Shown here piece by piece: positions 51,377-59,049 of a stretch of DNA of 64,000 nucleotides. The stretch is from the NCBI GenBank assembly GCA_965119745.1, contig OZ221973.1, positions 1,364,001-1,428,000 on the forward strand. The letters are read 5' to 3'. Source of the stretch: CAJFUR01 sp904420575 (lineage in GTDB: Bacteria; Actinomycetota; Coriobacteriia; Coriobacteriales; Eggerthellaceae). Each line of letters starts with the position of its first letter. The first letter of the stretch is position 1. Below the pieces are notes generated by a model. That model was not told the origin of the DNA and did no database searches. It was given only the letters and a program-made list of their open reading frames with translations. A program made the position numbers and the translations under genes.

Positions 51377-51927
51377 GATGTAGCTTCCTCCCTGTTGCGA
51401 TGGTGCGCCTGTGCCCTCCCGGCGTAGGCGCTTCGGCGGCGTGCCGCCAAGACCGATAGTGCTGGCGCCCATTGTGGCAAGACGGGCGGAAACGGTGTCG
51501 CACGAAAAGGTGAAGCCTGTCGCACGAAACGTGCGAACCCGCAGGCAAACAGGCAATTTCGATGTCGCCTTATGGTGTACGCCGCGTCCGATGCGTCCAC
51601 AGGGTAGCATCGGGGCACGAAAGAGTGGTTTGACATAATAGCAACATCCGAATTGCCCCGGATCGCGTTTTGTGTATGGGTTTGAACGTGCGCGCGCGGC
51701 TGAATGGAGGCATAAGAGCAGGTCGCGGAAAGTTATGATTGGACCCGAGCCTTCTGATGGTCCTTTAATCCATACACAAAACGCTATTTCAGACATTTTG
51801 AGTCGGTTTTCATGTCGGGCAGATTCGGACCATACAGGAGAGCCACCTGTCCGAGCATCGGGGTGCCGCTGCGTGCCGCCGTGTCACTGCGTCGCTGTAC
51901 TCGGCTGCGCACCTTCGGAGATTCTTC
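51377..51927. other. Intergenic region between flavoprotein and T-box, with MITE-like and short repeats
   Basis: No convincing gene. It holds a pair of 12-base direct repeats TGTCGCACGAAA (51496-51507 and 51518-51529), 22 bases apart. It also holds a 120-base element with 15-base terminal inverted repeats (51665-51784). The region upstream of the flavoprotein gene has no clear promoter by eye. Confidence 0.5.
51665..51784. repeat. Element with 15-base terminal inverted repeats (MITE-like)
   Basis: GCGTTTTGTGTATGG (51665-51679) and its exact reverse complement CCATACACAAAACGC (51770-51784) bound a 120-base segment with no gene. No target-site duplication is clear. It may be a small non-autonomous mobile element or a pair of regulator half-sites. 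Confidence 0.5.
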
Positions 51928-51958
51928 TTGACAGGGTTCCCGTGCCTTGTGTTATAGT
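51928..51958 (+). promoter_or_regulatory. Promoter of the T-box/ECF operon
   Basis: TTGACA (51928-51933) and TATAGT (51953-51958), spacer 19 (18 if TTATAG is taken). It lies just upstream of the T-box leader. Confidence 0.65.
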
Positions 51959-51964
51959 CTGCGT

Positions 51965-52275
51965 CACAACTTAATACCTGAAACCGATGAGGCGAGAGTC
52001 AAGCCATCATGAGCACTCACAGAGAGCGGGCGCAGCTGGGATTCCCGCAGTAAGCTGGATGGTAAATGGTTCGCCGAGGGAAAGGGGAAAGGTTGGCGGC
52101 CGCAGCGCACAGGCGCGGCGACTGGCAACCGAGTATCTGGACCGTGAGCCTGCGTCAAGGGCAGAACATGTGTTGGCATGTTCGTGAGAGGGTTCTGCAT
52201 CCGCGGAATCAATTGTGAAGGTGGCACCGCAGGTCAAAAGACCTGTCCTTCGATGAGAAGGACAGGTCTTTTTTT
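51965..52275 (+). promoter_or_regulatory. T-box leader with tryptophan (UGG) specifier
   Basis: A T-box riboswitch senses uncharged tRNA and prevents termination. Stem I: GGCGA (51991-51995) pairs with TCGCC (52071-52075), and CCATC (52004-52008) with GATGG (52058-52062). Between them is a specifier loop TAAATGGT (52063-52070) that displays TGG (52067-52069), the Trp codon. An AGAGAG bulge motif is at 52021-52026. The T-box core GGTGGCACCGC (52220-52230) has UGGC, whose C matches the G73 discriminator of tRNA-Trp. The terminator stem is 52239-52250/52258-52269 followed by T7. It precedes a TrpP-like ECF transporter. Confidence 0.85.
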
Positions 52276-52425
52276 GTTCCGCCGTTCTGGCGAACAGCGG
52301 AACGAGCCGACGCTGCGGAAGCTTGAGGCACCCGATCTCGCGGCGATGCCGAAAACTCGCGTACCCAAGTACGCGTCGTTTTCGTCATCCCCACGATCCC
52401 AGGCACCTCAAGCTTCCTCGCTGAC
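52276..52425 (+). repeat. Dispersed palindromic repeat, copy A
   Basis: A ~150-base element starting GTTCCGC, followed by GCGGAAC, GCCGACGCTGCGG and a long imperfect hairpin centred on GCGTAC..GTACGC, ending CCTCGCTGAC. It follows the T-box terminator and lies before the S-component gene. It is homologous to copy B at 53216-53366. Confidence 0.7.
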
Positions 52426-52537
52426 CTTGTTGGACCTGCGGAGCGAATGATCCTCTTCCGAAGTTCGTGCCGGCAAACCAGACGCCCCGGGAGGGGCAAC
52501 GACCGGCGGGGCTTCCGCCAAGAAGGGAATGAGGAAC

Positions 52538-53212
52538 ATGGAACAGCAGATCAAGCGCGATACCGCACCCGCGACGACGACGGCGGCGCCCACGGGCGCC
52601 CGCAGGGAAGTGCCCCCCCAGGCGGCCGGCGCAGCGGTCGGCGGTGCCCGCAGGCGCGAAGTGGCGGCTCCGTCGCAGAAGAAGACGGGGCTCACCACGC
52701 AGGACCTTATCCTCATCGCCGTGCTGTTGGCGGCCGGCGCGGTGCTCAAGCTGACGGTGGGATCGCTGCTTTCTTCGATGGGCATGAAGCCGAACTTCAT
52801 CATTGCCATGTATTGCCTGGCCATCATCATCACGCGTCCGAAGGTGGGCCAGGCGCTCGTCATCGGCCTGTTGGCCGGGCTCATCTGCCAGGTGCCCATG
52901 CTCAACGCCACGCCGCTTCTGAACATCCCCTCGGAAGTGCTGGGCGCGCTGGCGTGCGGCCTGCTCATCAAGGTTCCCATGAGCATCGGCAGCAAGCTGG
53001 ACCTCAACCCGCTCGTGAACACGTTCCTGTCCACGGTGGTGTCCGGCGGCACGTTCGCGCTGTTGTCCATCTACATCAACGTGGTGTCCACCGGCGGCGA
53101 CGTCATGGTGGCGCTGGCGACTTACGCCGCCATCGTCTTCGGCACCGCCACCTTCAACGCCATCCTGGTACAGGTGTTGGCCATGCCGCTCCGCAAAGTC
53201 CTGAAGCGCTAG
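52538..53212 (+). CDS. ECF transporter S component, TrpP-like tryptophan carrier
   Basis: This 224-residue protein has a low-complexity Ala/Arg/Pro N-terminus of about 55 residues followed by six predicted membrane helices. The helix 2-3 segment GMKPNFIIAMYCLAI resembles the TrpP block of Bacillus by memory (GMKPDMMLTM), supporting a tryptophan-type substrate. The tryptophan T-box directly upstream agrees. It would work with the two ATPases and T protein encoded downstream. ATG 52538 is preferred; 52529 is an alternative. The 5' and 3' sides are flanked by homologous repeats. Confidence 0.82.
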   Translation: MEQQIKRDTAPATTTAAPTGARREVPPQAAGAAVGGARRREVAAPSQKKTGLTTQDLILIAVLLAAGAVLKLTVGSLLSSMGMKPNFIIAMYCLAIIITRPKVGQALVIGLLAGLICQVPMLNATPLLNIPSEVLGALACGLLIKVPMSIGSKLDLNPLVNTFLSTVVSGGTFALLSIYINVVSTGGDVMVALATYAAIVFGTATFNAILVQVLAMPLRKVLKR

Positions 53213-53215
53213 GGA

Positions 53216-53366
53216 GTTCCGCTGGCCGGCCGGCCAGCGGAACGCGCCGACGCTGCGGCTTCGTGGGGCACCTCATCTCGCGACGAGGCCGAGGGCTCGC
53301 GTACCAAAGTACGCTTCGCCCTCGCCCTCCCCACGATCTGGGGCACCCCGCGAACCCTCGCTGACT
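53216..53366 (+). repeat. Dispersed palindromic repeat, copy B
   Basis: Starts immediately after the S-component stop with GTTCCGCTGGCCGG and an inverted CCGGCCAGCGGAAC, then GCCGACGCTGCGG, a hairpin with GCGTAC..GTACGC, and CCTCGCTGAC. It matches copy A in order and most of its sequence but differs in many hairpin positions in compensating fashion. It separates the S component from the ATPase genes. Confidence 0.7.
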
Positions 53367-53432
53367 GACTACGCCAACCTGTGAGCCCCAGTTCAACCCA
53401 CGACTTTTCAACCCACGACAGAAAGCATCCCC

Positions 53433-54272
53433 ATGATCGAGATCAAAGACTTCGCGTTCCAGTACCGGGAGGGCACCCGCCCGGTGGTGAGCGGCATCAA
53501 CCTGACCATCCCGGACGGTGCGTTCGTCGGCATCACGGGCGCGGCGGGGTCGGGCAAGTCCACGCTCACCTATGCGCTCAACGGCATCGTGCCGCATTGC
53601 TATCCGGGTGACTTCTACGGCTCCGTCGTGGTGGACGGCCTGGACACCTGCGAGACGGCGCTCACCGATCTGTCGCGCGTGGTGGGCAGCGTCTGCCAGG
53701 ACGTGGACAGTCAGTTCGTGACGTCGGTGGTGGAGGACGAGGTGCTTTACGGCCTGGAGAACTTCGCCGTGCCGCGCGACCAGATGGAGGGGCGCGTGGC
53801 GCAGGCGCTGGCCGACATGGGCATCTCCGATTTGCGCGACCGCGTGATCTCCTCGCTTTCCGGCGGGCAGAAGCAGAAGGTGGCCATTGCCTCCATCCTG
53901 GCGATGCGTCCGAAGGTGCTCGTGCTGGACGAGCCCACCGCCGAGCTCGACCCGGCCAGCTCGCGCAGCGTGTTCGAGCTTCTGTCCGCCTACGCGCGCG
54001 AGCACGGCACCACCGTCGTGGTGGTGGAGCAGAAGATCGCGCTTCTGTCCCAGTACGCGGACTTGCTGGTCATCGTGGACGAGGGCCGCATCCGCTTCGC
54101 CGACGCGCCGGCCGACGTGCTTGCGCACGCCGACGAGCTCAAGCGCATCGGCGTGAACTGCCCGCGCTCGACCACGCTCATGAACCGCCTGCGCGCGTCG
54201 GGCGCGTACGCCGGGCCCGCGGTCCGTACCGTGCAGGAAGCCTGCGAGGCCCTGGTGGAGGTGGTCGCATGA
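53433..54272 (+). CDS. ecfA1: ECF transporter ATPase subunit (EcfA1-type)
   Basis: This 279-residue ATPase has Walker A GAAGSGKSTL (about residues 36-45), Q-loop VCQDVDSQFVTS, a normal signature SSLSGGQKQK, Walker B KVLVLDEPTAELD and the switch His position occupied by EQK (VVVVEQK), which is common in EcfA-like ATPases. It couples ATP hydrolysis to transport by the S and T components. The start has no strong consensus site but ATG 53433 fits MIEIKDFAFQY. It overlaps the second ATPase by 4 bases. Confidence 0.9.
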   Translation: MIEIKDFAFQYREGTRPVVSGINLTIPDGAFVGITGAAGSGKSTLTYALNGIVPHCYPGDFYGSVVVDGLDTCETALTDLSRVVGSVCQDVDSQFVTSVVEDEVLYGLENFAVPRDQMEGRVAQALADMGISDLRDRVISSLSGGQKQKVAIASILAMRPKVLVLDEPTAELDPASSRSVFELLSAYAREHGTTVVVVEQKIALLSQYADLLVIVDEGRIRFADAPADVLAHADELKRIGVNCPRSTTLMNRLRASGAYAGPAVRTVQEACEALVEVVA

Positions 54273-55120
54273 TCGAGTTCAAGGACGTGCATGCGTCCTA
54301 CGACGCCGCGCTCCCCATTTTGAAGGGCGTGAGCTTCGCCGTGGAGCGCGGGGAGTTCGTGGCGTTCGTCGGCACGAACGGCGCCGGCAAGTCGACCACG
54401 ATGCGCCTGGTGAACGGCTTGCTGAAGCCCGATTCCGGCCAAGTGCTCGTGGACGGCGTGCCCACCACCGAGCTCAAGACGAGCGAGCTCGCCCGCACGG
54501 TGGGCTTCCTGTTCCAGAACCCCGACCGGCAGATCTGCTGCAACACGGTGCGCGAGGAGCTGCTGTTCGGCTTCAAGGCGCTGGGAATGGAGGGCCCCGA
54601 AGCCGACGCCCGCGTGGACGCGCTCATCGAGGATTTCGGCTTCGACCCCAACGAGGACCCCTTCCTCATGAACCGCGGCGCGCGGCAGCTGTTGGCGCTC
54701 GCGTCCATCGTGGTGCTCGCGCCACCGGTGGTGGTGCTGGACGAGCCCACGACCGGCCTCGACTACCGCGAGTGTGTGAAGGTGATGGACATCGTGGGCC
54801 GCATGCACGAAGGCGGCGCCACGGTGATCATGGTGTGCCACGACATGGAGGTGGTGGCCGACTACGCCGAGCGCTGCATCGTGATGAGCGACGGTGCGGT
54901 GGTGGACGACGGCCCCACGTTCGAAGTGCTGCGCAACCGCGCCACGCTCGAGCGCGCCTCGCTGGTGCCGCCGCAGATCGTGGACGTGTCGCTGGAATTG
55001 ACGCGTCTGGTGCCGCGTCTGGCCGGCACGGCCGTGGCGAAAGCCAACACGGTGGACGAGATGGCCGCCGCCATCGTTGCGGCGAGTGTCGGAAGCGTTG
55101 ACGAGGGAGGACGGCGATGA
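54269..55120 (+). CDS. ecfA2: ECF transporter ATPase subunit with degenerate signature (EcfA2-type)
   Basis: This 283-residue ATPase has Walker A GTNGAGKSTT, Q-loop FLFQNPDRQICCNTV, Walker B PVVVLDEPTTGLD and the switch His in VMVCHDME. The signature motif, expected as LSGGQ, reads FLMNRGARQLLALAS. Hence only the nucleotide site completed by the signature of the first ATPase should be canonical. Neighbour overlaps of 4 bases on both sides indicate coupled translation with ecfA1 and ecfT. Confidence 0.9.
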   Translation: MIEFKDVHASYDAALPILKGVSFAVERGEFVAFVGTNGAGKSTTMRLVNGLLKPDSGQVLVDGVPTTELKTSELARTVGFLFQNPDRQICCNTVREELLFGFKALGMEGPEADARVDALIEDFGFDPNEDPFLMNRGARQLLALASIVVLAPPVVVLDEPTTGLDYRECVKVMDIVGRMHEGGATVIMVCHDMEVVADYAERCIVMSDGAVVDDGPTFEVLRNRATLERASLVPPQIVDVSLELTRLVPRLAGTAVAKANTVDEMAAAIVAASVGSVDEGGRR

Positions 55121-55887
55121 GCGCGTTTTTGGAGTATGTGCCGGGGGCGAGCCCGCTGCACCGCATGAACCCGGTGGCCAAGCTGGGCGCGGCCGCCTTG
55201 TTCGCCATCGCGTGCTTCTGCACCAGCAACCTGGTGTTCCTGGCCGTGCTGCTGGTGACCGGGTTCGCGCTGGCCGCGTCGTGCGGCATGGTGCGGCAGA
55301 CCATCGGCCTGGCGAAGGCCGTGTTCGCGTTTTCGCTCATCCTGGCAATCGTGCAGATACTCACCACGCCCGCCGGCGCGGTGCTGGTCCAGCTGCCGTG
55401 GGGCTACATCGGCACGGGCAGCCTGCTTGCGGCGCTCACCACCGTGGTGCGCCTGGTGGCCGCCGCCATCCCGCTGTTCTTGGTGTTCTACGTGACGAAG
55501 ATGAACGACGTCACGAACGCCGTGGTGAAGGTGCTGCACGTGCCTTACAAGTACGCGTTCACGTTCACGTCCACCATCCATTTCATCCCCGTGTTCATGA
55601 ACGACATGAAGGGCATCATGGAGGCGCAGACCGCGCGCGGCGTGGAGTTCGACGCGGGCGGCATCGTGAAGAAGGTGCGCCTCATGGTGCCCCTGTGCGT
55701 GCCGCTGCTGGTGTCGTCGGTGCGCAAGACGAACAGCGCCGCCATCGCCGCCGAGGTCCGCGGCTTCAACCTGCGCACTTCGGCGAGCGGCTACAAGGAG
55801 TACCCGTTCGCCGCGCTCGACGTGGCCGCGCTGGCGGGAAGCGTCGTTCTGGTAGCTGCCGCCGTGGCGCTTGGCGTGCTGCTGTAG
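55117..55887 (+). CDS. ecfT: ECF transporter T component
   Basis: This 256-residue membrane protein has about five to six helices and the two conserved Ala-Arg-Gly-type coupling motifs, AQTARGVEFD and AAEVRGFNL, on cytoplasmic helices that contact the ATPase pair. It begins FLEYVPGASPLHRMNPVAKLG, matching the family. It completes the S-A1-A2-T operon, which is probably driven by the tryptophan T-box promoter at 51928. The last helix is followed directly by the stop. Confidence 0.92.
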   Translation: MSAFLEYVPGASPLHRMNPVAKLGAAALFAIACFCTSNLVFLAVLLVTGFALAASCGMVRQTIGLAKAVFAFSLILAIVQILTTPAGAVLVQLPWGYIGTGSLLAALTTVVRLVAAAIPLFLVFYVTKMNDVTNAVVKVLHVPYKYAFTFTSTIHFIPVFMNDMKGIMEAQTARGVEFDAGGIVKKVRLMVPLCVPLLVSSVRKTNSAAIAAEVRGFNLRTSASGYKEYPFAALDVAALAGSVVLVAAAVALGVLL

Positions 55888-56021
55888 GGTGGCCGCTGCG
55901 CTGGGACGCCCTCCCGCTGCACCAGGGCGCGGCGAAGGCACTTGGGAGAGAGGGTGCTCGCGCATGCTGCCTGTGTGCGCCCGTGCGACGGTCCCCGCAT
56001 TCCCGCATTCCCGCGCTCGCG

Positions 56022-56672
56022 CTACCCCTCTGCGTTCTTGCAGACGAAGTAGGAGCCGACGAGGGTGGCTGCCACCCACGCCACGAACACCACCATGGTG
56101 GCGGCGAGGGCTGCGTAGCCTTCGAACACGAGGCCGCACACGAGCATGAGGGCGCCGCCGACGATGGCAACGGGGCCGCCGAAGCGGTGCGCACGCTCCC
56201 AGGCCTCGTCGCTTTTCTGCGTCCACGACACGCGGATGCCGAACGCCGAGTTTCGCTTCGATTTCGGCATGAGGAAACCCATGAACGCCACCGTGACGCC
56301 GATGATGATGGCGCCTATCTTCGACACGGCCGTGTCGGGCGCGCCAAGGGATATCTCCGCAGGGTCGTACGACAGAATGTTCAGGCAAACGAATGCCGAC
56401 AGGGCTATGAACAGCATCTGCATGCCAATGCCCAGCTTCGTCATGGTGGCGCGGTTGCCCTCGTCGCCGTATTTCGCGAGAAGAGCTAGGAGGGCACCCA
56501 GAACCAGCGCAATGACGGGCACGGTGAAGTTCTCGAACCTGCTGCCGATGCGGTCCACCTCGCCGCCGTTGAAGTGGACGGGCACCTGGTCGGGCATGAG
56601 CGACACGAGCACCGCCGTGACCACCAGGTCGATCAACCACAACACGCCCGCCGCCATCAAGCCCTTCTTCAT
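56022..56672 (-). CDS. SdpI/DUF1648 family membrane protein
   Basis: This 216-residue protein has a DUF1648-type N-terminus (LIDLVVTAVLVSLMPDQVPVHFNGGEVDRIGSR) with the conserved VPxHFN motif, then six helices with the SdpI segment RNSAFGIRVSWTQKSDEAWERAHRFGG. SdpI of Bacillus provides immunity to the SdpC toxin and acts as a sensor; no sdp toxin genes are adjacent here, so the role is open. The ATG ending at 56672 follows a GGGAG site. It faces the ecfT gene convergently. Confidence 0.88.
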   Translation of the reverse strand: MKKGLMAAGVLWLIDLVVTAVLVSLMPDQVPVHFNGGEVDRIGSRFENFTVPVIALVLGALLALLAKYGDEGNRATMTKLGIGMQMLFIALSAFVCLNILSYDPAEISLGAPDTAVSKIGAIIIGVTVAFMGFLMPKSKRNSAFGIRVSWTQKSDEAWERAHRFGGPVAIVGGALMLVCGLVFEGYAALAATMVVFVAWVAATLVGSYFVCKNAEG

Positions 56673-56991
56673 GTCTGCTCCCTCGCGCATTCCCCGTGCG
56701 CCGCCGCCTTCCGCCGTTCGTCTTCCAAACCAGTATAACGTGCAGGGGGGGGGTCAAGGCAAAAAGAGGTCTGCTGAAAGCGAGCGGTTGCGGCAGAAGG
56801 GTCGATCCTCGATGCGTGCGTCTTCCCGGCCGAGAGGGAGGGGGGATGAGCGCAGGGCCGAGGGGGAAACAGTTGGGAACGAGGTGGATCCTCCGCGCGG
56901 CGAAAGGGAACGCGGTGCGTTAGAATGGGTCGCAAATCCCTCGCCGCGGACCGCGCCGGCGAACCCAAGGCTCACGACGAAAGGAATGCCC
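56673..56991. other. Intergenic region upstream of the Nim-like gene
   Basis: No gene seen in these 320 bases. A run of G (56745-56753) lies between the divergent SdpI and Nim-like genes. TTAGAAT (56919-56925) may hold a -10 box, 67 bases before the Nim-like ATG. Confidence 0.35.
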
Positions 56992-57486
56992 ATGACCGAC
57001 CGACCCATGTTCCGAGCCGAACGCGAGATTTCTGCAGAAGAAGCGCTCGAGATCCTGGAAGAGGCCTCCTATTGCGTGATCTCCACCGTGGACGAGGACG
57101 GGGCGCCCTATGGCGTGCCGATGTCGTTCGTGCTGATGGACGGCAGGCTGTACGTGCACACGACGAACGCGTTCGGGCACAAGATGGACGACTTCCGCCG
57201 CGACGCGCGCGTGAGCGCGGTGGCCGTCGTGGACGTGGAGGCATGCTACGAGGACGGGTTCATGACCAGCCGCTTCGGCTCGGCCATGGTGACGGGCCGC
57301 ATCCGGCGCGTCGAGGAGGACCTGGAGGCGCGCCGCGCGCTCGTCGCGCTCTGCATGAAGTACCTGCCGGAATACAAGCACGAGATCGGCGGCGCCATCG
57401 AGCGCGAGATCGCCGACACGGACGTGTGGGCCATCGAGCCGGAAACCGTGCGCGGCAAGGCCGGCCGCCGGAAGAAGCGCGCCTAA
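56992..57486 (+). CDS. Pyridoxamine 5'-phosphate oxidase-like flavin protein (Nim-like)
   Basis: This 164-residue protein fits the split-barrel FMN-binding fold: ASYCVISTVDEDGAPYGVPMSFVLMDGRLYVHT and AFGHKMDDFRRDARVSAV, the GHK segment being common to Nim-like proteins, which bind FMN or F420 and are associated with nitroimidazole reduction in some anaerobes. Such a function here is not proven. The basic C-terminus RGKAGRRKKRA is unusual. ATG 56992 follows AAAGGA. A hairpin terminator lies about 145 bases after the stop. Confidence 0.85.
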   Translation: MTDRPMFRAEREISAEEALEILEEASYCVISTVDEDGAPYGVPMSFVLMDGRLYVHTTNAFGHKMDDFRRDARVSAVAVVDVEACYEDGFMTSRFGSAMVTGRIRRVEEDLEARRALVALCMKYLPEYKHEIGGAIEREIADTDVWAIEPETVRGKAGRRKKRA

Positions 57487-57519
57487 CGCGCCGCGCATTG
57501 GCGGTCTCGCTGCGCCTGC

Positions 57520-57642
57520 GGGCCGCTGAGTTGGCGCCCCCGCTGAGCCGGAGGACCAGCGGGGTCGGCCAGCGGGGTCGGCGATCCTGCTGTGCCCCGT
57601 GGACCAGTGGGGTCGGTGGGCCGCTGAATTGGCAGCCCGCTG
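57520..57642 (+). repeat. Intergenic duplicated units
   Basis: GGGCCGCTGA(G/A)TTGGC occurs at 57520 and 57618, and GGACCAG(C/T)GGGGTCGG at 57553-57568 and 57601-57616, with a third partial copy CCAGCGGGGTCGG at 57569-57581. The pattern suggests a roughly 98-base unit that has been duplicated and eroded after the Nim-like gene. Confidence 0.6.
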
Positions 57643-57663
57643 CGTCGGCGGGCTGTGCCTTTT
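57631..57663 (+). terminator. Terminator after the Nim-like gene
   Basis: CAGCCCGC (57633-57640) pairs with GCGGGCTG (57648-57655), loop of 7, followed by TGCCTTTT. It lies before the convergent ABC-2 permease gene. Confidence 0.6.
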
Positions 57664-57750
57664 GGGTAGCTTCAGGTCGAAGTCTCCCCGTTTCGGGGCC
57701 GGAAGCCGCGGGCCCGTCTCGCGTCGGTTTCTCCGCAGCTGCCGGGCCCG

Positions 57751-59049
57751 TTACCTTGCATGCGTCCGCTTCTTGCGGAACTTGAGGGCGGCCAGCGCGA
57801 AGAACAGGGCGATGAATCCCCATATCACGGCAAGGTCGATGCCGATGCTGGAGAAGTCGGCGCCGCGCAGCATGACGGCACGCAGCGCGTCCACGCCGTA
57901 CGTGATGGGGAAGCACTGACCGAGCACCTGCATCCACGCGGGCGCGCTCGACAGATCGAACAGCCCCGACAGCAGTATCTGGGGCACCACGAACAAGAGC
58001 ATGAGCTGGATGACCTGGAACCCGCTTTTGGCCAAGCCCGACACCAGCAAACCGAGGGTCACCGATGCGAGCGCCATCGACACCACTAGCAACGCGACGA
58101 GCCACACGGGTCCCTCGTTCGGAAAACCGATGAACGTGAGAGCGATGAACAGGATGACGGCCGCCTGCACAAGCGCGAGCAGGCCGAAGCCAATCGTGTA
58201 GCCTCCGAGGATCTGCACTGGCTTCACGGGCGTGGCCAGAAAGCGCGTCATGGTGCCGGCACCGCGTTCGTTCACGAGTGACATGCCACTTGTCAAGAAC
58301 ACGAACACGAAGATGAAGATGCCGATGAACACGGGCCCGTAGAAGTCGAACATCTTCCAGTCCTCGGTGCCGTGCAGGTAGGCGGTCTCCACGTCCTGTA
58401 CGGGCAGGTAGGAGGAAAGGTCCAGGTCGAAACCGTCGAGCGCCTCGGCTAAGGCGTCCGTGCCGTCGGCGTCGCCGCCGTCGGAACCCGCATCGGCGAG
58501 CAGCGTCTGCACTTCGGCCGGCAGCTGCGCTTTGGCGGCGTCGGGAAGGTTCAGTACGAGCGCTTGGATGGCGCCGCGCGTTTCGCTTTGTTGCTCGGCC
58601 AGCTCGTCTCGCTTCTCCTCGATTTCGGCTTTCTTCGCTTCGGCGTCGGCCTTCATTTCGTCGGCCGCGTCCTGCTGCGCCTCGGCGAGCGCCTTCGCCA
58701 CCGCATTCGCCGCAGCGGCGGTCTTTGTGGAATCGCTGCCCTCGGCCCATATCTCGAGGGTGGCGTCGTCGCGCATGCGCAGCACGGCGTCGGCCTCGTT
58801 CGCGCGTAACAGGCGTTCGGCCTCGGCCTCGCTCGCGTCCGTGATGCGCGCATCCTGCTCTTCGAGCGCGCTTTGGAAGCTGGCGGGCAGATCCACCGTC
58901 GCCAGACGGGGCTCGTAGGCGTCGGCGCCCAACAGCACCGACAGCAGCCACAGCACCACGACGGGCGCCACGAACAGAAGCGCGAGCGTGCGCTTGTCGT
59001 GCGAGAACTGCGAGAGCACGCGGCGTGCGATGGTCAGTGCGTTACGCAT
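57751..59049 (-). CDS. ABC-2 type permease with long extracytoplasmic loop (DrrB/YhgE-like)
   Basis: This 432-residue protein has one N-terminal helix, an outer domain of about 220 residues with a long coiled-coil stretch (AEAQQDAADEMKADAEAKKAEIEEKRDELAEQQSE) and five C-terminal helices starting FIFVFVFLTSGMSLVNERGAGTMTRFLATPV, the ABC-2 motif with the ERGAGTMTR coupling segment. It would export an amphipathic substrate with the ATPase encoded upstream, overlapping by 8 bases. The ATG ending at 59049 is MRNALTIARRVLSQFSHDK; longer frames are unsupported. Confidence 0.9.
   Translation of the reverse strand: MRNALTIARRVLSQFSHDKRTLALLFVAPVVVLWLLSVLLGADAYEPRLATVDLPASFQSALEEQDARITDASEAEAERLLRANEADAVLRMRDDATLEIWAEGSDSTKTAAAANAVAKALAEAQQDAADEMKADAEAKKAEIEEKRDELAEQQSETRGAIQALVLNLPDAAKAQLPAEVQTLLADAGSDGGDADGTDALAEALDGFDLDLSSYLPVQDVETAYLHGTEDWKMFDFYGPVFIGIFIFVFVFLTSGMSLVNERGAGTMTRFLATPVKPVQILGGYTIGFGLLALVQAAVILFIALTFIGFPNEGPVWLVALLVVSMALASVTLGLLVSGLAKSGFQVIQLMLLFVVPQILLSGLFDLSSAPAWMQVLGQCFPITYGVDALRAVMLRGADFSSIGIDLAVIWGFIALFFALAALKFRKKRTHAR

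Noticed and set aside
52007..52237. Small minus-strand and plus-strand frames over the T-box
   Set aside because: The region is explained by the riboswitch structure and terminator.
56146..56991. Long frame upstream of the Nim-like gene
   Set aside because: Antisense to the SdpI-like gene; the Nim-like domain starts at ATG 56992 with a ribosome-binding site.
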